64,000 nucleotides of DNA from Lachnospiraceae bacterium. GTDB taxonomy: Bacteria; Bacillota; Clostridia; Lachnospirales; Lachnospiraceae. The notes under the pieces are model-generated. The model was not told where the DNA came from. It did not search any database and worked only from the letters and a program-made list of their open reading frames with translations. The stretch is from contig SVFB01000085.1 in the NCBI GenBank assembly GCA_015057085.1, forward strand, positions 1 to 64,000, in the 5' to 3' direction. Shown here piece after piece: positions 28,560 through 38,703 of the stretch; position 1 is the first letter of the stretch, and the number at the start of each line of letters is the position of its first letter. Made by a program: the position numbers and the translations under genes.

Positions 28560-30668
28560 TTAATTCTCTTTCCAATAAATTTCGATGTTGTCACCCTCAT
28601 TTAATATTTGAGAGTACTGTGCATCCTGACCATTGACTGTAGTCACAACGGCTCTTCCGCCGCCTGCCTTTAAATCAAAATCAATATAGTCAAAGACATC
28701 CACAAAAACATAGGAATCTTTTCCTTTTAAGGTAATCTCATCCTGATTTACGCGGACAGTCAAAGGCTGACCGACTTCTTCCGGTTCAGGTTCTGATTCC
28801 TGCTGTTCCTGTTCTTTTTGTTCTTTGCGCTGTCCGATTGTCTGCTTTTTATCTTCTGTTGCTTTTGCTTCTTCTGATTCTTCTGATTTTTCAGAATCTG
28901 CAGTTTCTTCCTCAAATAATGGATCCGAATCAAATGTGCAATCCAATGAAAAGTTTTCATAAACCAGCGTATCCATAGTCGCAGGCTTATTATTTACCAG
29001 GATTTCATGATTTTCATCAATGACAACATCCAAAAATTCTGCAACCTGAGCTACCGTATAATAGCCCCTTGTTTCAATGGCATCGCCTTCTTTGATATTA
29101 TAGCTTTCCGGCTCTAATACGCCATTGACTTCCACAAACTTCGGACAGGTGACACGCTTGCCGTTTACCACAAAACTCATAGCGGAATTTCTGAATTCCT
29201 CTAACTGTCCGACCGTATAGATTGCATCTTCTCCTGCTGAAGAAGGTGTGATTGTGATTTCGCAATTCGGTTCAAGCGGTGTATTGATATTGGCCGGCTG
29301 ACCGTTCATTGTAACTACCGCGGAGTCTCCGGCTTCACCTCTTGCAATTCTCTGTGCACCATTAACTGTAAAGTTAATTGGAGTTCCACGCTTCGGGAAC
29401 AATGCGTCATTCGGGAATCCTGCAGTCAAAGCAGCATCAACTACGGTCAAATGATTATTGTCATATAACTTCAAACGCTCACCATTAAAGTGAACCATAA
29501 TGAAGTTATTCTTTTGATCATAATAATTTAAACAAATACCAACCGGTGTGACAATTAACGGATCCTTTTTGATTTCTGGCTGTTCAAAGATAACTTCACC
29601 CAATACTTCCTCGCCGCGTAATGCAACACGCTCATAAGCAAGTTCAAGATGATCTGCCAAATGCTCTGTAAATCCATGAACCTTTCCGCCACCGCCGACT
29701 ACAAAGCAAGCACTTACTGTCTTATCCCCGTTTAATTCGCGGATTTTCTCTGCGACCTCAGATGTAATGCGATCCACAACCGGTTCTACCAAATCCCAGA
29801 TTTCCTTTGACGGGATGGTATGGGAAATGCTCATAATATCCTTATAGGTAACTTCTTCATCAACCGTGGAAGCAAGCTTCATTGCCTCCGCCGTCTTAAA
29901 GTCAACCAGATATTGCTGCACAATGACTTCTGTCAGTTCATCACCTGCATGTGGAATCATGCCATATGCAATGATACTGCCATCTCTTGTGATAGAAATA
30001 TCGCTTGTACCTGCGCCCACATCCACAAGGGCAATATTTAACAGTCTAAAGTTTTCCGGAATGGCCACATTGATTGCGGCAATAGGCTCGAGAGTCATAT
30101 TTGCAACAGTCAAATTTGCCTGTCCCACTGCGGAATAAAGTCCGTCTACAACATCCTCCGGAAGGAATGTTGCGATAATATCCTCACCAATCTTCATTGC
30201 CTTATGCGCCTCAAGATTGATAAAGACTTCGTCATTCAAATAATATTTTATGGTAGAATAGCCTACACAATAAAATTTGTATTGCGTATCATTATTTTCT
30301 TTTAATATGCTCTGTGCCTTTTCCACTCCAAGAAGATCCAAAGTATGGATATCCTCATCCGTAACAACGCTCTCCTCCGGATATTCGTATTCAATATGGG
30401 TGGTTACCGTCTTTAATACACGACCAGCGGCTGCGATACATACTTCTGATAAGGTTTCGCCGGTTTGTTCTTCCAATGCTTCCTTCACCTTATTGATGGT
30501 GCGTCCGACACGTCCGATATCATGAATCTGACCATCAAGCATTGCACGGGTTTCATGTTCTTTGTTATACTGAGCAACTACTACGAATTGCTCATCTTCA
30601 TTTTTGTATCCAACTGTTCCCACAACATTTCTTGTTCCAATATCAAGACCAAATACATTGTTACTCAT
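28560..30668 (-). CDS. FtsA-like actin-fold ATPase with extended C-terminus
   Basis: A 702-residue protein. The first 390 residues form an FtsA/PilM-type actin fold: phosphate loop 1 LDIGTRNVVGTVG, an SHS2-like insert, phosphate loop 2 LVDVGAGTSDISI (about 213-225), and adenosine motif CFVVGGGGKVHG. FtsA is normally about 420 residues and ends in an amphipathic membrane helix. Here residues 390-580 are beta-rich with repeats like FTVNGAQRIARG and FVVNGKRVTCPKF, then an acidic E/S/K linker (about 583-632) and a final beta-grasp-like module ending NEGDNIEIYWKEN. No ftsZ is nearby. Its role in division is therefore not assured. Overlaps coaE by eight bases. Confidence 0.85.
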   Translation of the reverse strand: MSNNVFGLDIGTRNVVGTVGYKNEDEQFVVVAQYNKEHETRAMLDGQIHDIGRVGRTINKVKEALEEQTGETLSEVCIAAAGRVLKTVTTHIEYEYPEESVVTDEDIHTLDLLGVEKAQSILKENNDTQYKFYCVGYSTIKYYLNDEVFINLEAHKAMKIGEDIIATFLPEDVVDGLYSAVGQANLTVANMTLEPIAAINVAIPENFRLLNIALVDVGAGTSDISITRDGSIIAYGMIPHAGDELTEVIVQQYLVDFKTAEAMKLASTVDEEVTYKDIMSISHTIPSKEIWDLVEPVVDRITSEVAEKIRELNGDKTVSACFVVGGGGKVHGFTEHLADHLELAYERVALRGEEVLGEVIFEQPEIKKDPLIVTPVGICLNYYDQKNNFIMVHFNGERLKLYDNNHLTVVDAALTAGFPNDALFPKRGTPINFTVNGAQRIARGEAGDSAVVTMNGQPANINTPLEPNCEITITPSSAGEDAIYTVGQLEEFRNSAMSFVVNGKRVTCPKFVEVNGVLEPESYNIKEGDAIETRGYYTVAQVAEFLDVVIDENHEILVNNKPATMDTLVYENFSLDCTFDSDPLFEEETADSEKSEESEEAKATEDKKQTIGQRKEQKEQEQQESEPEPEEVGQPLTVRVNQDEITLKGKDSYVFVDVFDYIDFDLKAGGGRAVVTTVNGQDAQYSQILNEGDNIEIYWKEN

Positions 30669-31266
30669 GGATTTTTCTCCTTAAAACATCAGAAATTTTG
30701 TTTTCTAGTTCTTCTGTCGTTCCGTTATTATTAATTTCTTCCTTGCAAACTGCGCGAAATTGCGCATCCGACTTCTGGCTTGCAAGAATTTGAGTGATTT
30801 TCTCGTCCGAATAGCCTCTTGAAGCTTTCAATCTGACCCGACGAATTCCCTCATCTGTATAAATATACCAAAGTTCGTCGCAAATTGCATCATAATGTTC
30901 TTCAATTAATAAAGCTGCTTCGAAAAAAAAGAATAAAAGCTCGCCTTTTCTACGTTCTTCTTCCACAGCATCCACCACATATTGCTTCACTGCGGGATGT
31001 ACAATGCCATTTACGATTGCTCGTTTTTTTTCGTCCGAAAAAATAATTTTTGCCAACTGCTGGCGGTCAAAGGAGCCATCCTCCGACAATAGCGCTTCCC
31101 CCGGAAAGGCTTCCAAAATCTTTTGATAACAGGGTTGCCCTTTCTCCATTAACAGATGCGCCACCTCATCAGCCAAAAGAACTTTCGTATCTTCTCTTGC
31201 ATTTAAGATGCGCAGCACCTCAGATTTTCCGGCTCCCACACCGCCTGTAATTCCAATGAAATACAT
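30661..31266 (-). CDS. coaE: Dephospho-CoA kinase
   Basis: A 201-residue P-loop kinase for the last step of CoA synthesis. Walker A is GITGGVGAGKSEVL; LLADEVAHLL and IVHPAVKQYV are the substrate-binding segments; RRVRLKASRGYSDEKI is the lid. It lies between polA (20 bases) and the FtsA-like gene (eight-base overlap). The polA-coaE order is common in Firmicutes. Confidence 0.97.
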   Translation of the reverse strand: MYFIGITGGVGAGKSEVLRILNAREDTKVLLADEVAHLLMEKGQPCYQKILEAFPGEALLSEDGSFDRQQLAKIIFSDEKKRAIVNGIVHPAVKQYVVDAVEEERRKGELLFFFFEAALLIEEHYDAICDELWYIYTDEGIRRVRLKASRGYSDEKITQILASQKSDAQFRAVCKEEINNNGTTEELENKISDVLRRKIHE

Positions 31267-31286
31267 GACAGCCTCCTCTATTTAAT

Positions 31287-33950
31287 TTAATGTGCCTCAT
31301 ACCAATCTTTTCCGATTTTGGTATCGACGATTAAATCTACTTTCAGTTCAACCGCATGGCTCATTTCTTCTTCTAACAAAGCTACCACACGGTCCTTTTC
31401 TTCTTCCGGCGCTTCAATCAAAAGCTCATCATGAACCTGTAACAGCACTCTTGCCTTTAATCCTTCTTCTAAAAGTCTGTCATGCACGCGTATCATTGCA
31501 ATCTTGATGATATCTGCTGCAGTTCCCTGAATCGGCGAATTCATAGCAACACGCTCGCCAAATTGACGAGTCATAAAGTTTCCGCTGCTCAATTCCGGAA
31601 TCGGGCGAATGCGTCCGAATAAAGTGGTAATATACCCCTTTTCCTTCGCATCTTCAACTGTCTGATCCAAAAAAGCTTTAATCTTAGGATATGTTTCAAA
31701 ATAACTGTCGATATATTCCTGTGCCTCTTTTCTGGAAATATCCAAATCCTGAGACAAACCAAAGGCGCTGATTCCATAAACAATACCAAAGTTTACAGCC
31801 TTTGCATTTCTTCTTTGAAGCGGGGTAACTTCATCAAATGGTGTATGGAACACCTTTGAAGCCGTGGAAGTATGAATATCTTTTCCTTCCCGGAAATCTT
31901 CAAGCATATTTTCGTCACCGGATACATGTGCCAATACACGAAGCTCAATCTGAGAATAATCCGAATCGATAAATATGCTGCCCGGCTTCGGATAAAATAC
32001 TTTTCGAATCTGTTTTCCCAATTCGATACGAATCGGAATATTCTGCAGATTCGGATCTGTACTGCTCAAACGTCCGGTGGCTGTTACCGTTTGATTATAG
32101 CTTGTATGAATTCGACCGTCTTCTTTTACAAAGTTCGATAATCCATCTGCATAAGTTGATTTTAATTTCGAAAGCTGGCGATATTCCAGAATATCCGCAA
32201 CAATCGGATACTCGCCCTTTAACTTATCCAGCACTTCCGCGGATGTGGAATAACCGGTTTTCGTCTTCTTACTTCCGGGAAGTTCTAATTTTTCAAACAA
32301 AATCACTCCAAGTTGTTTTGGAGAATTGATATTAAATTCTTCCCCTGCGGCTTCGTATATTTTCTTTTCCAACGCATCAATCGAAACAGATAAATTTTCT
32401 CCGTACTTTTGAAGCGTATCTTTGTCCATTAGAATTCCTTCGCATTCCATATCTGAAAGGACAAAAGCCAATGGCATCTCGATATCTGTGAAAAGATTTT
32501 TCATATTCTGTGCCGATAATTCTGTCATCATCTTTTCGTAGGACTGCTCTGTCACATAAGACTCATATGCCAAAACTTCCGCAAACTTATCGGGATTTTC
32601 CTCTGCTGCTGCAGCATAAGGCTTCTTTCCAATCAATTCTTCTTTTGACGGAAGGAATTGACCCAACACATCCTTTGCAATATTTTCATACGGATAAGCT
32701 CCTGTGGTCGGATTCAAAAGGTATGCGCATATGGTACGGTCATAGAATTGTTCTCTTTTATTCGACGGATCAACCTGATATTTTTTCAGAACACGAAGTG
32801 CAGTTTTCACATCTGCCGTTTTAAAGACATCTTCAGCTTTTGCACGATTAAATGCTTGGCCCAGCGCATTGGCGATCTGTTCTCCTGTATATTCCTCATT
32901 TGCCGGAATGTAAACCACATGTTCCTTTGTTGCCACAGAAAGCCCTAAAAGTTCAAATTCTGAATCTGCTGCAATTTCAAATGAAAAGCTTCCGGAAAGA
33001 TTCATCATATGTGCATTTGCAATCAACGGCTCAGAAAGAACCGTAAACTGAAACGCTTCTGCCGGAGCAGCTGTCGTTTCGAAACGGGATAAGAGATTTT
33101 TGAATTCTAATCTCTTACACATCTTATAGGCTTCTTCCGTATAAAGTGCTTGATTGTTTTCGATTTTCGCATCAGCAAAATCATATTCCAAAGGTGCGTC
33201 TAAAATAATTGTTGCAAGTTCCTTGCTCATGACTGCCTGGTCCCAGAATTCCACAATATTTTTGGAAGCACGCGGTGGCTTTACATTTGCCGCATCCGCA
33301 TGTACCGCTTCGATATTGTGATACTGAGCAATCAAACTTTGTGCGGTCTTTTCTCCGATTCCCGGAACACCCGGGATATTATCAGAGGTATCACCTTGCA
33401 AAGCCTTCACATCAATAAATTCTGTCGGCGTTACCTGATATTTTTCCTGCACATCTTTTGCATAATAGTTTTCGATTTCGGTACCGGTCTTTTTCGTCTT
33501 CGGAATTCTGATTTGAACATGGTCCGTTGCCAACTGAAGCAAATCTCGATCTCCGGATATTACAGAGACTTCCATACCGGCCTGCTCCCCTTTTCTTGAA
33601 AGCGTACCTAAGATATCATCCGCCTCATATCCCGGCAATTCCACCACTTTCACACCCATGGCTTTCAGCATCTCTTTCATAAGTGGAACCTGCTGGCGCA
33701 GTTCCTCTGCCATTGGTTTTCGAGTGCCTTTATAGCCTTCGAACATCTCATGGCGAAAAGTTGGATGATGGACATCAAATGCCACAGTCAAATATTGTGG
33801 TTTCTCTTCTTCTAAGATTTTAAACATAATATTTAAAAATCCGTAAACCGCATTTGTATGTAAGCCTTCTGAATTTGTCAAATCCGGCAATCCAAAGAAA
33901 GCTCTGTTTAATATACTATGTCCATCGATCAGGACCAACTTTTGTGCCAT
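31287..33950 (-). CDS. polA: DNA polymerase I
   Basis: An 887-residue repair and Okazaki-fragment polymerase. The 5'-3' exonuclease (1-290) has GHSILNRAFFG, YEADDILGTLS and GDTSDNIPGVPGIGEKTA. The polymerase domain (480-887) has SDYSQIELRVLAH, RRNAKAVNFGIVYGIS and QVHDELLIEAP. The central 3'-5' exonuclease-like domain (about 310-470) lacks the metal-binding DxE (FEIAAD where FDTET is expected), so proofreading should be absent, as in Bst Pol I. Confidence 0.98.
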   Translation of the reverse strand: MAQKLVLIDGHSILNRAFFGLPDLTNSEGLHTNAVYGFLNIMFKILEEEKPQYLTVAFDVHHPTFRHEMFEGYKGTRKPMAEELRQQVPLMKEMLKAMGVKVVELPGYEADDILGTLSRKGEQAGMEVSVISGDRDLLQLATDHVQIRIPKTKKTGTEIENYYAKDVQEKYQVTPTEFIDVKALQGDTSDNIPGVPGIGEKTAQSLIAQYHNIEAVHADAANVKPPRASKNIVEFWDQAVMSKELATIILDAPLEYDFADAKIENNQALYTEEAYKMCKRLEFKNLLSRFETTAAPAEAFQFTVLSEPLIANAHMMNLSGSFSFEIAADSEFELLGLSVATKEHVVYIPANEEYTGEQIANALGQAFNRAKAEDVFKTADVKTALRVLKKYQVDPSNKREQFYDRTICAYLLNPTTGAYPYENIAKDVLGQFLPSKEELIGKKPYAAAAEENPDKFAEVLAYESYVTEQSYEKMMTELSAQNMKNLFTDIEMPLAFVLSDMECEGILMDKDTLQKYGENLSVSIDALEKKIYEAAGEEFNINSPKQLGVILFEKLELPGSKKTKTGYSTSAEVLDKLKGEYPIVADILEYRQLSKLKSTYADGLSNFVKEDGRIHTSYNQTVTATGRLSSTDPNLQNIPIRIELGKQIRKVFYPKPGSIFIDSDYSQIELRVLAHVSGDENMLEDFREGKDIHTSTASKVFHTPFDEVTPLQRRNAKAVNFGIVYGISAFGLSQDLDISRKEAQEYIDSYFETYPKIKAFLDQTVEDAKEKGYITTLFGRIRPIPELSSGNFMTRQFGERVAMNSPIQGTAADIIKIAMIRVHDRLLEEGLKARVLLQVHDELLIEAPEEEKDRVVALLEEEMSHAVELKVDLIVDTKIGKDWYEAH

Positions 33951-33980
33951 AATTTTCCCTCAATTCTATTTGTTTATGAT

Positions 33981-35777
33981 TTAGATGGTTCTGGTTGCTT
34001 CCTTCAACCATGCAAGTTCTTCACCCTCAAAATGTGGTGCAAGCACTTCATAAACCATCTTATGATAAGCATTCAAATATCCTACCTCACGGTCGGTCAT
34101 CTGGTTTTTGTCGATTGCATCAAGATCAAACGGTACATAAGTGATTGGCTCAAAATACATAAACTGTCCGTATTCGTTCTTCTCTCCTTTTCTGCAAACC
34201 AACTCGTTCTCCAAACGGATTCCAAATTCTCCTTCCAGATAAATTCCCGGTTCATCCGTAGTAATCATGCCTGCTTCCAAAGTGCTATCCTCATGACGTC
34301 CCTGAGAAGTTCTCCAGCGGAACGCATTCGGTCCCTCATGCACATTTAATACATAGCCTACACCATGACCTGTTCCATGATTGTAATCCATTCCAATCTC
34401 CCAGAACGGTGCACGCGCCAAAATATCCAGATTAATACCGGAGCATCCATGCAAAAATCTTGCATTCAACAGATTCATGTGGCTTCTCATACATCTGGTA
34501 TACATTTCAATTTCTTTTTCGGTTAATTTGCCAAGTGCTATGGTTCTGGTGATATCCGTGGTTCCTTCCAGATAATGTCCGCCGGAATCCACCAGCAAGA
34601 AGCTTCTCGGCTCAAGAGGAATATCCGTCTCCGGTGTAGCTTCATAATGCACAATTGCGCCATGTGCCGCATAGCCGGAAATCGTATCAAAACTGATTCC
34701 TAAGAAACCATCCTGTTTAGCACGCAAGGATTCCAAATAATCTGAGACAGAGATTTCTGTCATTGGGATCTTGCCGATGTTTTTCTTTAACCAATAGATG
34801 AATTTTGTAACTGCAATACCGTCTTTGATATGTGCCTGAATATTATTCTTTAATTCGGTTTCATTCTTTACCGCCTTCATCAAAGTGGTTGGTTCTACCG
34901 CATTGATGACCTTCACATCCTTTGACAATCCCGCATTGGTTCTGTAATTTGCATTTCCCTTATTTAAAAGAACCACTTCAGAGGAATTGATTGCATCCAC
35001 GAAATCATAAAAATCATTGTATGGACGTGTCGTGATTCCATTTGCACTTAAATATTCTAAAACTTCCTCATTCAGCGCTTCCTCCTGCACAAACCAAATG
35101 CATTCCTCTTGTGATAATGCCAGATAAGAAAGCACCACCGGTACACAGGCGATATCATTGCCTCTGACATTCAACAGCCATGAAATGTCATATAAAGAAG
35201 TGAGCAAGTGAAGACTTGCACCTTTCTTTTTCATTTCTTCTCTCACTGCGGATAATTTGTCTTTTGTGCTTTGTCCGCTGTATTTTTCATCTAAAATCCA
35301 AACAGGTTCCTTCGAAAGAGCCGGACGATCTTCCCAAATCAGATTAATCAAATCCTCATCGACCTTTAATGCGCCATTCTTTTCCTCTACAATCTTCGCA
35401 AAGGTATTTCCTGTATCCGCATCGATGACTCTTCCATCAAATCCAAGGATATCCTTTTCTTTTAATACAGATTTTAAATACTCAGGGATGGTTGGCACGC
35501 CTTCCTCTCCCATCTTGCGCAGAATCACAGAACTATTCTTTAATTGCTCCGCAGCCTGCAAAAAATATCTTCCGTCGGTCCAAAGATTTGCCTCTTCCAT
35601 GGTGATGACTGCGCATCCTGCGGAACCGGTAAATCCGGTAATAAACTCCCGGGCCTTGAAATGATCTCCCACATATTCCGAATTATGAAAATCGGAAGTC
35701 GGCACCACATATGCTGCGATATTTCGCGCCTTCATCTCCTTTCTTAGATTTGCAATTCTTGTGTCCACTGTTACCAT
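33981..35777 (-). CDS. Xaa-Pro aminopeptidase (M24B, aminopeptidase P family)
   Basis: A 598-residue three-domain metallopeptidase removing N-terminal residues before proline. The M24 metal ligands appear in VDSGGHYLEGTTDITRTI, GTGHGVGYVLNVHEGP, TDEPGIYLEGEFGIRLEN. The two N-terminal creatinase-like domains start at RIANLRKEMKARNIAAYVVP. Its length resembles the eukaryotic cytosolic XPNPEP1 form more than the 440-residue E. coli PepP. No signal peptide. It lies 30 bases upstream of polA. Confidence 0.95.
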   Translation of the reverse strand: MVTVDTRIANLRKEMKARNIAAYVVPTSDFHNSEYVGDHFKAREFITGFTGSAGCAVITMEEANLWTDGRYFLQAAEQLKNSSVILRKMGEEGVPTIPEYLKSVLKEKDILGFDGRVIDADTGNTFAKIVEEKNGALKVDEDLINLIWEDRPALSKEPVWILDEKYSGQSTKDKLSAVREEMKKKGASLHLLTSLYDISWLLNVRGNDIACVPVVLSYLALSQEECIWFVQEEALNEEVLEYLSANGITTRPYNDFYDFVDAINSSEVVLLNKGNANYRTNAGLSKDVKVINAVEPTTLMKAVKNETELKNNIQAHIKDGIAVTKFIYWLKKNIGKIPMTEISVSDYLESLRAKQDGFLGISFDTISGYAAHGAIVHYEATPETDIPLEPRSFLLVDSGGHYLEGTTDITRTIALGKLTEKEIEMYTRCMRSHMNLLNARFLHGCSGINLDILARAPFWEIGMDYNHGTGHGVGYVLNVHEGPNAFRWRTSQGRHEDSTLEAGMITTDEPGIYLEGEFGIRLENELVCRKGEKNEYGQFMYFEPITYVPFDLDAIDKNQMTDREVGYLNAYHKMVYEVLAPHFEGEELAWLKEATRTI

Positions 35778-35792
35778 TTTCTTATGTCCTTT

Positions 35793-37757
35793 CTACGAAT
35801 ATTTGAACCCCCAATGTTCGTCCCTTAGCTTGCTACATCTTCTGCAAAGTCTTGTTGGTGAATCAATTGGCAGAATCTTTCCGCAATACTTACAGCGAAG
35901 AATATATTCGTCCTTATCCAGGGCCAAAAGTTCCATAATATGGTCCTGGGTAGCTTCTCTCTCTTCCTCCAGCCAGCGCGCATCATAAAGCTTACCCATG
36001 CGCATGGAGAACTGATAATACAAATCCAGCTTTTTATAATAGGATTCGTATTTGTGAAGTCCCTCATAGCGGCTTTGCTTTGACGGACGTGTCAGCATAA
36101 TATCCGCAGTATATGTCTCACAATAACGATTCCACAGTTTTACAACTTCCCGATCTTTGATATCAATCGGACAGGTAATCATTTTATAGAGCACATATTT
36201 GTCATCGAAATCCACAATATATCTGCGGTTTTTATATGCTTCGTTATATAAGAACATCATCTCTTCGATGTTGATCTTCTCAAATGGTTCGGAAGGTTTT
36301 ACCTCCTTCCACAAATGAATGATGACATCAAGCGGCGCTTCCATACTCAAAAGCACCTGTGGGAATCCAAGGGTTACTTTTTGAATCGGCTGCTCTTCCT
36401 TTGCCAATTGACGTTTTAAGAAATTAAGTTTCCCCTCATCCATTGCTGTGATATAGCCATTTTCATAGATGCCATACCGTCCGGCGCGTCCGGCAATCTG
36501 CTTAATCTCAGATAGTTCCAGCGCTCGAACCTGTTTTCCATCATATTTGTCCACTTCCATAAAGACGATTCGTCGAACAGGAAGATTCAATCCCATACCG
36601 ATGGCATCTGTGGATACGACCACCTTTGTCTCGCCTTCCAAAAACATTTCCATTTGGCGGCGTCTGATTTCCGGCGGCAAGCTTCCATAGATAACGCTGG
36701 CGCCGATTCCGTTTTGTTCCAAACGTCCTGCCACATTTAATACGGCTTTCTTTGAGAATACGATTAATGCATCGCCTTCTTTGACATCCTCCGGGAAAGA
36801 AATCGGAGTATCCTCCAACTCAAGCCCCGTCATTCGCTTATATTCTTTGATTTCATAATCAGAATTTTTGCACAGACGAATCAAATGTGTGATAACCTCT
36901 GTTGCTGCAGGGCTCATACAAACATGAATTTCTTCCGCTTTAACACCTAAGATTGCTCTGGTCCAGGAATGACCGCGGCTTTCATCTGCAACCATCTGTG
37001 CCTCATCAATGACAGCAACTTCATAGGTTTTATCAATATCGAGCATTTCTACAGTGGAGGCGGTGATATTGGCGCCCTCCACTTCCAAGCACTCCTGGCC
37101 TGTCAACATGGTACAAGGTACGCCGGCTCCGTTCATCTTCTCATATACTTCCAAAGCCAGCAGACGAAGCGGTCCCAGATAGACTCCGGACTTGGCCACC
37201 TTCAACCGCTCCAGTGCATGATAGGTTTTCCCGCTGTTCGTTGGTCCCACATGAAGCACAAAATGTCGCTTCATATTATGTGTTTCCGCAAATTCCATTT
37301 CCGGTTTTGCCGGTACCAATTCTACGATTTGCTTTCTTAAGATGCGTGATACATATCCTCTGTAAACCATCGAAAACGGCTGGTTTGTCAGTGCCCCGCC
37401 ACTTTCTTTTTTTATCTTTTTTAAGGTTTCTTCCGTGATATAAGAAAGCTCGGAAGCACTCATATCAAATAGATCCAACCGCATCAACTCCGGAAGGAGT
37501 TCGCGATTAAATCTTCCGATTGCCTTTTTGTCATTATGATAATATACGGTCTCCGACAGCATCTTTACATCCTTGTGATGCTTCAACAGACGCTCGTAAG
37601 ACGCACTTCTTGTATTTTGCAATTCCCTGATTTTAGAATTCATGCGATGCAAGTACTTATTAATACGCGCCGGCCGTTTTACCCCACGCGCAGCCGTACG
37701 AAATTGATCCACATAAAAGTCCAAAATCAAATTCATATCCAAATATTCGTTACCCAT
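35793..37757 (-). CDS. Suv3-like superfamily 2 RNA helicase with C-terminal zinc ribbon
   Basis: A 654-residue helicase. Walker A is VGPTNSGKTYHALERL (about 170-185), motif II is IDEAQMVAD (a DExQ box typical of Suv3), and motif VI is QIAGRAGRYG. The C-terminus carries C-x2-C-x12-C-x2-C (CKYCGK...LCRRCSK), a zinc ribbon not present in Suv3 itself. Mitochondrial Suv3 unwinds RNA for degradation; a similar role in RNA turnover is inferred. The ATG at 37757 overlaps the end of the GT2 gene by eight bases; an ATG at 37736 is the alternative and neither has a strong Shine-Dalgarno. Confidence 0.87.
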   Translation of the reverse strand: MGNEYLDMNLILDFYVDQFRTAARGVKRPARINKYLHRMNSKIRELQNTRSASYERLLKHHKDVKMLSETVYYHNDKKAIGRFNRELLPELMRLDLFDMSASELSYITEETLKKIKKESGGALTNQPFSMVYRGYVSRILRKQIVELVPAKPEMEFAETHNMKRHFVLHVGPTNSGKTYHALERLKVAKSGVYLGPLRLLALEVYEKMNGAGVPCTMLTGQECLEVEGANITASTVEMLDIDKTYEVAVIDEAQMVADESRGHSWTRAILGVKAEEIHVCMSPAATEVITHLIRLCKNSDYEIKEYKRMTGLELEDTPISFPEDVKEGDALIVFSKKAVLNVAGRLEQNGIGASVIYGSLPPEIRRRQMEMFLEGETKVVVSTDAIGMGLNLPVRRIVFMEVDKYDGKQVRALELSEIKQIAGRAGRYGIYENGYITAMDEGKLNFLKRQLAKEEQPIQKVTLGFPQVLLSMEAPLDVIIHLWKEVKPSEPFEKINIEEMMFLYNEAYKNRRYIVDFDDKYVLYKMITCPIDIKDREVVKLWNRYCETYTADIMLTRPSKQSRYEGLHKYESYYKKLDLYYQFSMRMGKLYDARWLEEEREATQDHIMELLALDKDEYILRCKYCGKILPIDSPTRLCRRCSKLRDEHWGFKYS

Positions 37758-38703
37758 TTTTTTCACATTCTTCGTTATTTGTTTCGCCCACGATATAATG
37801 CGGACGATGCTTGACTTCCATATAGGTTTTGGAGATATATTGCCCCATGATTCCCATACAGAACAGCTGAATTCCACCTATAAAAGTAATGATACATACA
37901 AGACTCGGCCAGCCTGCAACCGGATCATGATAGAGCAACGCTCTAATGATTTCAAAAATAATCGCAATAAAAGAAACCATGGTCATAATGATTCCCATCA
38001 CTGATGAAATACGAATCGGAGCATTCGAAAAGTTCACCATTCCATCGATGGAATAGCGCAACAACTGCCAGAAATTCCACTTTGTCTCTCCTGCAGAGCG
38101 CTGTACATTTTCGAATTCCAACCACTTTGTGCGATATCCTACCCACGCAAAGATTCCTTTTGAAAACCGATTGTATTCTCCTAAAGCAATAATGGAATCC
38201 ACCATTGCGCGATTCATCATCCGAAAATCCCTTGCCCCATCGGCAATTTCAATTTCGGTCATCTTTCTCATCATCTTATAAAATCTGCGTGCAAAGAAGG
38301 AGCGAATCTTCGGCTCTCCCTTACGAGTCACCCTACGGCTTGCCACATTATCATAATCGCCGCTTTCTAAAATCTGCGCCATCTGCGGTAAAAGTTCCGG
38401 CGGATCCTGCATATCAGCATCCATGGTGACAACATAATCTCCGGTGGCATTTTTCAGTCCGCACAACAATCCGGCCTCTTTGCCGAAATTGCGCGAAAAA
38501 GAATAATAAAATACTCTTGCATCCTGTTGTGACAGCATGCGCATTGTCTTTAAAGTGTCATCCGTCGAGCCATCATTGACAAGAACAAATTCAAACTCGT
38601 AGTCTGTCATTTTTTGTGTGATATCCATCAATGCCCGATACAGAATCGGTAGCGCTTCCGCTTCATTATAACACGGAACAACTATGCTGATTTTCTTTTG
38701 CAT
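37750..38703 (-). CDS. Membrane GT2 glycosyltransferase (DPM1/GtrB-like)
   Basis: A 317-residue inverting transferase that probably makes polyprenyl-phosphate-sugar. The GT-A domain shows SIVVPCYNEAEALP, VNDGSTDDT, FSRNFGKEAG and MDADMQDPPE (DxD-type); two hydrophobic segments near the C-terminus anchor it, as in GtrB and YkcC. Start at 38703 has AAGGAG nine bases before it. It overlaps the YfhO-like gene by 22 bases. In Gram-positives such GT2 genes pair with YfhO proteins that move sugars onto teichoic acids. Confidence 0.93.
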   Translation of the reverse strand: MQKKISIVVPCYNEAEALPILYRALMDITQKMTDYEFEFVLVNDGSTDDTLKTMRMLSQQDARVFYYSFSRNFGKEAGLLCGLKNATGDYVVTMDADMQDPPELLPQMAQILESGDYDNVASRRVTRKGEPKIRSFFARRFYKMMRKMTEIEIADGARDFRMMNRAMVDSIIALGEYNRFSKGIFAWVGYRTKWLEFENVQRSAGETKWNFWQLLRYSIDGMVNFSNAPIRISSVMGIIMTMVSFIAIIFEIIRALLYHDPVAGWPSLVCIITFIGGIQLFCMGIMGQYISKTYMEVKHRPHYIVGETNNEECEKNG

